Shown here one piece after another: positions 39,544-48,557 of a stretch of 48,557 nt of DNA; positions within the stretch are counted from its first letter, which is position 1; each line of letters opens with the position of its first letter. Location: assembly GCA_026415655.1 (NCBI GenBank), contig JAOAGR010000011.1, positions 1 to 48,557 of the forward strand, written 5' to 3'. Below the pieces are notes generated by a model. The model ran no database searches and was not told the origin of the DNA. It saw only the letters and a list, made by a program, of their open reading frames with translations. The translations under genes were made by a program, and so were the position numbers. The DNA comes from Candidatus Dojkabacteria bacterium (lineage in GTDB: Bacteria > Patescibacteriota > Dojkabacteria > JAOAGR01).

Positions 39544-39888
39544 ATGACTTTTAAAGAATACCAAAATAAATCTAGAAAAACCGCTTTATATACAAATATT
39601 GATAAAAGCGTAATTGGAAATCATATACTGTATCCAACTCTAGGCTTAGCTGGCGAAACTGGCGAGTTTGTTGAAAAAATCAAGAAAATCATGAGAAACA
39701 AAAACGGAGTTTTTGAAGAACAAGATAAAGATGCTTTAAAAGGCGAACTTGGTGATATACTTTGGTACATCGCTCAGCTAGCAACTGATTTGGGGCTAGA
39801 ATTAGAAGATGTAGCTGAATCAAACTTGGAAAAAGTTTTATCTCGCTTGGAAAGAAATACAATTAATTCTGAAGGGGATAACAGATAA
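39544..39888 (+). CDS. MazG-like nucleotide pyrophosphohydrolase
   Basis: TLGLAGETGEFVEKIKKIMR...LKGELGDILWYIAQLATDLGLELEDVAESNLEKVLSR. Confidence 0.93.
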   Translation: MTFKEYQNKSRKTALYTNIDKSVIGNHILYPTLGLAGETGEFVEKIKKIMRNKNGVFEEQDKDALKGELGDILWYIAQLATDLGLELEDVAESNLEKVLSRLERNTINSEGDNR

Positions 39889-40164
39889 ACACCACAAATT
39901 TATCCCTACACTAATAAATTATTAATAGAAAAACAAATACCAGAATATGGAAAATAATGTTATTTTTATCTATAAAAATCTAGAAGGCGACACAAACAAT
40001 CTTAACAAAATTCGAAATTTTAATTAATTATATTTAAAATTTGTCTTCATTTTATAATAAAAATAACACTAATAATATTTCTGTATAAATTCATATGCCT
40101 TAAACAAAAAGAAAAAGCCAATTAACAACAGAAAATTTATAAAAATACCAAAACTTGTGAATAA

Positions 40165-40635
40165 TTACCTAGTAAAATGAGCATACGTCTTATTAGCTTC
40201 TGCCATCTTATGTACTTCATCTCTTTTCTTCAATACATCTCCCTGATCAGTCAATATATCCGTAAACTCTTTTAATAGATCTTTATCAAACGGTTGTCCT
40301 TTTCTTTTTCTAGCAAAGTCACGTATCCACCTCATTGCTATCAAAAGTCCTTTTTGTCTCTCAACCGGAACGGGAACTTGTATATTCGCGCCACCTACTC
40401 TTCTAGACTTAAGCATCACTGTAGGCCTGGATTTGTCCAGAATTTCTTCAAAAAGTTCTAATGCTGGTTTATTTTGTGTCTCTTCAAGTTGTTTTAATGC
40501 CGAATAAACCAGTTTTTGCGCAACTGTTTTTTTACCGTTACGCATTATTATATTTATAAACTTGCCTACCAATACAGAATTATATATTGGATCTGGTTTG
40601 ACTTCCCTTCTTTTTATGTTGCTTTTTTTTCTCAT
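40165..40635 (-). CDS. rpsG: 30S ribosomal protein S7
   Basis: MRKKSNIKRREVKPDPIYNSVLVGKFINIIMRNGKKTVAQKLVYSAL...RVGGANIQVPVPV. Confidence 0.98.
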   Translation of the reverse strand: MRKKSNIKRREVKPDPIYNSVLVGKFINIIMRNGKKTVAQKLVYSALKQLEETQNKPALELFEEILDKSRPTVMLKSRRVGGANIQVPVPVERQKGLLIAMRWIRDFARKRKGQPFDKDLLKEFTDILTDQGDVLKKRDEVHKMAEANKTYAHFTR

Positions 40636-40741
40636 ATTATTTTTAATTTATCTAGGTGCGTAAAAATAGCAAAACTTACTAAGCACCATTTTCTTCAGTT
40701 TCGCTTGCTTATTATAACATAAAGAATAAACAATCCAACAT

Positions 40742-41389
40742 CTATCCTTCAAGAATATTTCTTTCAAATGATTTTGGTCTGTTAAAAAAGGACAAAATCA
40801 TGATAATTGATATTAAAATTAGTATAGGCAAAAAAACATCATTGATACCAGCATTTGGTGCGGCAGTAGAAATATTTACTCGTGCTTTAGCACAAATTTC
40901 TTCAGGTTCTATCAAACAAACTTCATTTTCTGTATTTTGTCCTGGATTATCTACTCTGACCTTGTAAGTAATAACTATGCTCTGATTAGGATTTAGTTGT
41001 TGAATAGTATCACCATCAAATTCCCATCTGATAACTCCATCAGAAGTACTGACAGGTTCAAATGCTACCTCCTCACCTGAAGTTTTGACAAGCTTAGGTT
41101 CTCCACTATAAACAAATCCCTGAGGCAATTTATCCTCAACTATTTCTGGAGTTAAAGTTTCAGAAGTAGTAATATTTTTGATTGTTACTGAATAAATAAC
41201 AGAACCACCTCTAGCAACAGTTTGTGGAGAGACATTTTTTTCTATAGAGAATCTTGTACCAGTAGCAAGATCCGCAAATACATAATGAGATTGGAGTAAA
41301 ATTGAAAATACCGATAGGGTCAAAATGACGATAAGCTTGATTACAAAACACATCTTATCAAATATATAAATACCAAACATCACATCCAT
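40742..41389 (-). CDS. DUF11-type surface protein with C-terminal sorting-signal-like tail
   Basis: IEKNVSPQTVARGGSVIYSVTIKNITTSETLTPEIVEDKLPQGFVY; C-terminus APNAGINDVFLPILILISIIMILSFFNRPKSFERN. Confidence 0.75.
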   Translation of the reverse strand: MDVMFGIYIFDKMCFVIKLIVILTLSVFSILLQSHYVFADLATGTRFSIEKNVSPQTVARGGSVIYSVTIKNITTSETLTPEIVEDKLPQGFVYSGEPKLVKTSGEEVAFEPVSTSDGVIRWEFDGDTIQQLNPNQSIVITYKVRVDNPGQNTENEVCLIEPEEICAKARVNISTAAPNAGINDVFLPILILISIIMILSFFNRPKSFERNILEG

Positions 41390-41431
41390 ATTAGTATTTT
41401 TATGAATAAAAGTCTATAATGTATATAATTT

Positions 41432-42227
41432 ATGGAAATCAAAAAAATATTTGAAGAAAATAAAGCAATATTCATTTCTGTTATTGTATTTTTTATATCT
41501 TTAATTGTATTAGGCTCTTTGCTTTTATTTATATTATCAAACAATAGAGACAATCCAATAACCTCATTTTTCAGTCAAAGTAACAATTTTTCAGTATTTA
41601 ATGCCAATACAAGTGTCAATGTCGAAGAAGTAAAAAATAAAATGACTCCTACTTCGGAACAAAATACAAATAATAATGATCCTAAATATTCTTATAACCT
41701 GAACTTTTCATTTAAATCAAAAAAAAATCAATGTCCAATATGATAAAGAAATTGACTGGATATCAAAAGAACCAAAAATAATCATTGGTAGTCAAGATGA
41801 AAAAATTGGTGATAAAAAATACAATATTATGGACATTGTTTATCTTCCAAACGATGACAAATATTATTTTATTGGTAATTCTATCATTAGAACTATGCGT
41901 CTAGTTGATACAAATTACGAATATCTAAATACACCTAAAACTCTTCAAAACACAAACTCTGCCGGCACCGTAGAAATAACTGAATGCAAACCCGTAAAAA
42001 CATATTCACAAGATATAAAAGCCGTGGAATGTGAGTATTTCTATGTTCCAGTTGGTACAAATTCACGGGCAAGCACAGGAAAAGTAGTGTCTTGCTATGT
42101 GCCTATATTAAATGATAATTCATCATATGTAGAATTCTCTGTTAAATCCCGTCCTGATGGTATAAACATAGATATGTGCGAAGAGATAAATAAAATGCAA
42201 TTGCGCAGCATAAACACTATTGAATAA
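41432..42227 (+). pseudogene. Membrane-anchored hypothetical protein split by a frameshift at an A9 run (ORFs 41432-41743 and 41829-42227)
   Basis: Removing one A at 41719-41727 fuses the frames: ...FKSKKINVQYDKEIDWISKEPKIIIGSQDEKIGDKKYNIMDIVYLPNDDK... Confidence 0.75.
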
Positions 42228-42460
42228 CAAACTCTTTTAGAAGATATTTATTAGAAAACATATACATAAAGATCTATCAACAAATATTCAGCAGAAATTT
42301 TGTAAAATCATTTCATTGATAAATACATGAATTTTATTGAATTAATGTATGTTTACTGATTAGACAGAGATTTTATATTTCAAATCAAGAATCCCCTAAT
42401 ATCTTAGGATATTTGTGTGTTTTTTTGCAAACTGATATATTGAATTGTCGTTTATTTAAA

Positions 42461-42489
42461 AATGTGTAATATGTATGGAAATACACATT
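42461..42489. repeat. Inverted repeat AATGTGTA-N13-TACACATT in a long intergenic region
   Basis: Perfect 8-bp arms read directly. Confidence 0.5.
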
Positions 42490-42659
42490 ACAACGAGATA
42501 ATTAAAATATTTTTTCATTAATTTTAGTTTTATGCCCAGATCTTTTCAGGAGACTCTTAAAACTTTATATAATTTAAATTCGGACTTTTTCTTTACAAGT
42601 GGATATGCATGTTACATATACAAATTTAGATCTCTCACTACAGTGATATAGATATTTGT

Positions 42660-43079
42660 GTGTCCGATAAACTTTTTAATAAGATAAGTACCTTATTTCC
42701 TGAATCAAAAATAAAAAAAATTGACAAGGATATTTATTCGTTTGTACTACAGACTGATCACGGTGAAATAGAATTCGCAAAGTTTGACAAATTTTACAAT
42801 AAAAAAGGTCATCGAGTGTCCTTCGGATTTGATAGCCCACTAGTGATCTCGAATATATCAGAATATCTAATTTTCCAACATAAATTACCAATAATTTCGC
42901 TAGATGCTCTCATTGTTTTAAAACTATTTTTATTGACAAAGAGACAAAAAGACTATGATGACGTTCAAAAAATCCTCAAATATACAAAAAATATTGAAAT
43001 ACCCAAAATAATAAAACTAGCAAAAATGATAGATGTTTTAGATGATATATATGAAGTTTTATGTTTTCTTGAAAAGTAA
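42660..43079 (+). CDS. Hypothetical protein, possibly nucleotidyltransferase-related (GTG start)
   Basis: LPIISLDALIVLKLFLLTKRQKDYDDVQKILKY resembles the C-terminal part of AbiEii/DUF6036-like nucleotidyltransferases. Confidence 0.5.
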   Translation: MSDKLFNKISTLFPESKIKKIDKDIYSFVLQTDHGEIEFAKFDKFYNKKGHRVSFGFDSPLVISNISEYLIFQHKLPIISLDALIVLKLFLLTKRQKDYDDVQKILKYTKNIEIPKIIKLAKMIDVLDDIYEVLCFLEK

Positions 43080-43081
43080 AT

Positions 43082-43348
43082 TTATTTATCTACGTCACTC
43101 ATTAAAATTTCGTATGCTCGATCGTCTATTTCCATTTCTATCCAATAATGATTTTTCTGCTTAAATATTCCAATAATATTGTAAGAATAAGGATAAATGA
43201 GATACCTAGATCTAAAAAACCTTTCTATTGATTTGTTCAACTCACCATCTAAAAAAAGCCGTATATTGAAATTATCATTACCAAAAACTCCAAGGATTTC
43301 TTCTTTTTCAACATTTGGTACCAAAATAACTTTAATTCTTATTCTCAT
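43082..43348 (-). CDS. DUF167/YggU-like small protein (tentative)
   Basis: MRIRIKVILVPNVEKEEILGVFGNDNFNIRLFLDGELNKSIERFF... Confidence 0.45.
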   Translation of the reverse strand: MRIRIKVILVPNVEKEEILGVFGNDNFNIRLFLDGELNKSIERFFRSRYLIYPYSYNIIGIFKQKNHYWIEMEIDDRAYEILMSDVDK

Positions 43349-44276
43349 AAAAATTCTTGAGATACTTCTCTACTCGCGAAAAAACGCCAAAATATCGATC
43401 CAAAAAATAAATTAAATTAACAATTATAGTAATGAAAACTTCTGTCGAATAAAAAATATGTAAATCGCTTAATGATTCGGGTAAAAATTGCAGCAAAAAT
43501 ATTATAAATGCACCTACAAACCCATAAAAAACCTGTTGAGTTACCTCTATAGGTGTGGTTTTTGGTTCATTAAACATTACAAAACTGAAAAATACCATAC
43601 TTAAAAATATATCTACTACCAATCTAGTTATATCACTTAATCCCAGATCAAATGTATTTATAAAAGATACAAGATCAATAATTTTGAAAACTGTTGCGAA
43701 TATAATAAAAGAAATAGAAAGATAAATCTTTTTAAATTTGTAAGCATAATAAACAAATACCAGAGCGATTGAAATGGCCAGAAAATATTGTATAAATAAG
43801 TTATCAAAGATCTTTAATACATTCCCCGCCCACCACGATACACTCAGATCAATAGGTTGTAATCTAAATACAAAGCTTAATACATCCAAAACAACTAGAA
43901 GACCGAATATAGAAGCCATAGTTGGATTAAATATCGGTCCCCCCTGATATCTAATGAATGCTTTAAAAATAATCAGAAAAATAGCAATCAAAATCCAATA
44001 AATCATATTAGTTTGAACATCTAATATTGCCAAAAGCAATATACCAGAAATCATCAGATTTAAAGGATTAACAAAAATGTTAAAATATTTTGTAGCAATA
44101 AAATAATAAATACCAAATACTAAAGCCAAAACTATTATTTTCGATATTAAATCATATACAAAAATACCCCATAAACTATCTTGAAATATTCTAAAAACCA
44201 GATGATAAAAAACAAATGCTAACAATACAAGTACAAACTGAAAGGTTGTATTTTTAAGTGTAAAAAATTTTTGCAT
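43332..44276 (-). CDS. RnfD/NqrB-like integral membrane protein
   Basis: Multi-TM 314 aa; GGPIFNPTMASIFGLLVVLD and FSFVMFNEPKTTPIEVTQQVFYGFVGAF motifs. Confidence 0.65.
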   Translation of the reverse strand: MQKFFTLKNTTFQFVLVLLAFVFYHLVFRIFQDSLWGIFVYDLISKIIVLALVFGIYYFIATKYFNIFVNPLNLMISGILLLAILDVQTNMIYWILIAIFLIIFKAFIRYQGGPIFNPTMASIFGLLVVLDVLSFVFRLQPIDLSVSWWAGNVLKIFDNLFIQYFLAISIALVFVYYAYKFKKIYLSISFIIFATVFKIIDLVSFINTFDLGLSDITRLVVDIFLSMVFFSFVMFNEPKTTPIEVTQQVFYGFVGAFIIFLLQFLPESLSDLHIFYSTEVFITIIVNLIYFLDRYFGVFSRVEKYLKNFYENKN

Positions 44277-44340
44277 AACTTTATTGTATCACAAGAGACA
44301 AACAGGCACTAAATTGATAACTCAATCTAACTTTATTATA

Positions 44341-44880
44341 ATGGAAAATATGAACAATAAGAATAATCTGATCATTTCAGGATTGATTATCGGGACTTCT
44401 CTAATAATCGTGTCTGCTGGAATAATATTTTGGAATTCACGTACCTCATCGAATGAAAGCGCGGGGGGAGATGTAACTGATCAACCGACAACCCACACAA
44501 CAAATAATGACACAACATGTACGGAAAATGATAGATGTTTCGTACCAAGTGATATCAATACAACTGTCACCAATCAGACGTCAACATACAAAAATGGTTC
44601 GTACACCACAGAAGTTGCTTATAGTGTACCGGATGGGTTTAACAAACTAAAACTATCCATCAAACTTGAGAATGGTAAAATAACAGAAGTAAACGTTACA
44701 CAATCAGATATAGATAGTGAATCAAAAAAGTATGATCGAAGATTTCAATCCAATTATAAATCTTTTGTGATTAATCAAGATATCGATAACCTTAGACTCG
44801 ATGTAGTTTCTGGGGCATCCCTTACAACGGATGCTTTTAATAATGCCTTAGAAAAAATAAGACAACAAGCAAAATCATAA
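44341..44880 (+). CDS. Membrane-anchored FMN-binding domain protein (RnfG/NqrC-like; ORF open from 44284)
   Basis: N-terminal TM, Thr-rich linker, YKNGSYTTEVAY..., covalent-FMN motif DVVSGASLTTDAFNNAL. Confidence 0.83.
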   Translation: MENMNNKNNLIISGLIIGTSLIIVSAGIIFWNSRTSSNESAGGDVTDQPTTHTTNNDTTCTENDRCFVPSDINTTVTNQTSTYKNGSYTTEVAYSVPDGFNKLKLSIKLENGKITEVNVTQSDIDSESKKYDRRFQSNYKSFVINQDIDNLRLDVVSGASLTTDAFNNALEKIRQQAKS

Positions 44881-44889
44881 GATGTATCC

Positions 44890-45726
44890 TTGTCCGAATT
44901 TATAGATCCAAAAAGTCTAAACAACTATTCATTCAAATCAATTGGTACTTGTTGGAATATCTATTTAGACAACAATAATCCAAAACTAACTACAAACATA
45001 AAGAATATTTGTACCTTATTCGAAAATCGATTCTCTCGCTTTATATCCGCATCTGAACTCTACAAACCAAAAAACAAGTCAGGATATTTCAAATCATCAC
45101 ACGAATTTGTCAGGATCTTAAGGATTTACCAGAAACTTTATACAATCTCTGACAAAAGGTTTACGCCGTTAATAGCAATTAGACTAGAAGACCTCGGATA
45201 TGATGAAAACTATTCATTCATATCAAAAGAAAGATTAAGAGAAATCCCTGACTTTCTAGAGAATATAAAAATAATCTCAAAAAATGTAATTTTTATAAAT
45301 AAACCAATATCATTTGATTTCGGTGGAATCGGAAAGGGCTATCTTATTGAGAAACTATTCAAATATCTAAAAACAAAATGTAACACTTTTATTATTGATG
45401 CATCAGGAGATATCAAATACTTTGACATAAAAAAAAGATTAGTAAAAATAGGTCTTATGTCATACAAACATGACAAAATCATCGGATATTCAAAATTAAA
45501 AAGTGGGTTGAGCTTGCACGGATCGAGCAATCACATCAGAAGATGGCTGACACACTCTCACATAGTAAACCCACTGACCAACAAGTCAGATTCGGATATA
45601 GAAGTCTGGGTTTTGGGAAAAAATTCTATACTTTGTGATTTTATATGCAAGTTACCATTTTTAGACTTTGACAAAGGAGAGATCAATTCCAAATTTCCAG
45701 ACTATGAGGTGCTTATCGTAGATTAA
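44890..45726 (+). CDS. apbE: FAD:protein FMN transferase ApbE (TTG start)
   Basis: ISFDFGGIGKGYLIEKL, FIIDASGDIKYF, SLHGSSNHIRRW..HSHIVNPLTNKSDSDIEVWVLGKNSILCD. Confidence 0.88.
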   Translation: MSEFIDPKSLNNYSFKSIGTCWNIYLDNNNPKLTTNIKNICTLFENRFSRFISASELYKPKNKSGYFKSSHEFVRILRIYQKLYTISDKRFTPLIAIRLEDLGYDENYSFISKERLREIPDFLENIKIISKNVIFINKPISFDFGGIGKGYLIEKLFKYLKTKCNTFIIDASGDIKYFDIKKRLVKIGLMSYKHDKIIGYSKLKSGLSLHGSSNHIRRWLTHSHIVNPLTNKSDSDIEVWVLGKNSILCDFICKLPFLDFDKGEINSKFPDYEVLIVD

Positions 45727-46415
45727 AATCTTCCATGTAATTTATCTGCAATACACGTCAGTAACCCATTAACAGATCTCCACAAACTATGACTTTCATA
45801 ATATTTGGTATCTTTAACAAAGTAACTTGGTTTAAATAACGGATTTAATAATAAAAAAGTTGTTAATACACACGAGGAAAAACTCAAAAATCTGACTACA
45901 GGGAGTTTGGCACAGGTCCTACTCATGTTTGTATCAACAACGAGAATCTGTCCAGATTCTGGGTCAAAAATTGCATTTTGTGTAGCTAAGGGATTTAAAA
46001 ATTCCACAACAGGCCAACCTGCGATATCTGGAATTAACTGGCCTTTGCTAAACAGATAAACAAGAACAGATTGTAGAAGCAAACGTATTAAATTTTTGCG
46101 ATTGGAGTAATCATCAAAAAAGCCAAGCATCACAGCATCTCTCAATGGTATACCTTTAATTCGCCTTTGTATAATGTGCATTTCTGCGTTATCATGAGTA
46201 CCTGTGACATAATACAATGTATTCGGGAACAATCCAGGAGCAAGTTTTTTTATTTTTCCATATTCTTCACAGTAATATTTAGTCTCCTGGCGAATAGTTT
46301 GAGTCCCACCACTTTCATTTCGGCTACCTTGATGCCTTTTTCTTATCTTTACTACAAAAGATTCAGGTTCTAGCAAATAGACACTAGATGTTCGTCCTTC
46401 ACCAACCGGCTTCAT
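45723..46415 (-). CDS. Protein-kinase-fold-like hypothetical protein
   Basis: GEGRTSSVYLLEPESFVVKIRK (Gly loop/VxK-like), ATQNAIFDPESGQILVVDTN (catalytic-loop/metal Asp-like). Confidence 0.5.
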   Translation of the reverse strand: MKPVGEGRTSSVYLLEPESFVVKIRKRHQGSRNESGGTQTIRQETKYYCEEYGKIKKLAPGLFPNTLYYVTGTHDNAEMHIIQRRIKGIPLRDAVMLGFFDDYSNRKNLIRLLLQSVLVYLFSKGQLIPDIAGWPVVEFLNPLATQNAIFDPESGQILVVDTNMSRTCAKLPVVRFLSFSSCVLTTFLLLNPLFKPSYFVKDTKYYESHSLWRSVNGLLTCIADKLHGRF

Positions 46416-46453
46416 ATAGTAATATAATATATTTCATAAAATAAATCAAAATA

Positions 46454-46477
46454 AAAGGCCACCCGAAGGTGGCCTTT
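46454..46477 (-). terminator. rRNA operon terminator with UUCG tetraloop
   Basis: Minus strand AAAGGCCACC-TTCG-GGTGGCCTTT followed by TATTTTGATTT. Confidence 0.92.
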
Positions 46478-46480
46478 AAC

Positions 46481-46587
46481 CTGGCCACGACCTATCCTCC
46501 CGCATACCGCAGTACTTTCGGCGCTGGAGCGTTTCACTTCTCTGTTCGGGATGGGAAGAGGTGGTTCCACTCCGCTACAGTAGCCAG
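46481..46587 (-). rRNA. rrf: 5S ribosomal RNA
   Basis: Minus strand CTGGCTAC...GAACCACCTCTTCCCATCCCGAACAGAGAAGTGAAAC...GTGGCCAG; ends pair. Confidence 0.95.
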
Positions 46588-46689
46588 TAAAAGATTTCAT
46601 TTTTTATAAAACCTTATACTGACTACCATATATTCTGCCAAAACTGAATAGACAACACATCGTAAGCAAGCATAATGCCTTTGTTAGAA

Positions 46690-48538
<1,849 letters not shown>

Positions 48539-48557
48539 CTGTCTCTTATACACATCT
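48539..48557 (+). other. Nextera/Tn5 mosaic-end sequencing adapter CTGTCTCTTATACACATCT (artefact)
   Basis: Exact 19-nt match to the known adapter, at the contig terminus. Confidence 0.97.

Noticed and set aside
42635-42657. Similarity of TCACTACAGTGATATAGA to a tet operator
   Set aside because: Only partial match in AT-rich DNA and no TetR nearby; kept only as a palindrome.
46412-46600. 62-aa ORF across 5S rRNA
   Set aside because: Overlaps 5S and its terminator; not a gene.

Overview
The window is an AT-rich, compact bacterial contig using the standard code (TGA is used as a stop, e.g. atpF). Its gene content looks like a reduced, Patescibacteria/CPR-type genome; that assignment is an inference. 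From left to right it carries: the 5' end of atpD, a Tic20/DUF4870-like protein, nusG and secE; superoxide dismutase; DedA, HIT and EVE proteins; a PEGA protein; a sortase; tRNA-Arg(CCU); an atpBEFHAG cluster that lacks atpD; VKOR; hsp20; valS; a HAD protein; an alkyltransferase-like protein; a 3-Cys ferredoxin; nusB, rpmF, pheT and pheS; an alpha/beta hydrolase, a membrane MurF-like ligase and MurJ; a PLD-like protein; a secreted subtilase with a C-terminal dockerin, directly followed by a membrane-anchored cohesin-like protein; ddl and alr; class II RNR (nrdJ); fusA; a MazG-like protein; rpsG; a DUF11 surface protein; a gene frameshifted at an A9 run; an RnfD/NqrB-like + FMN-binding + ApbE trio; a kinase-like protein; and 5S plus partial 23S rRNA. 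The last 19 nt are a Nextera (Tn5) adapter. The main candidates for a new system are: (1) the adjacent dockerin-protease/cohesin-anchor pair; (2) the three-gene flavin electron-transfer module; (3) a PheT whose EMAP-type tRNA-binding domain sits at the C-terminus; (4) a reduced ATP synthase delta subunit with a separated atpD; and (5) a CIRCE-like but sequence-distinct operator over the hsp20 transcription start. All calls were made by reading motifs by eye; no search was run.
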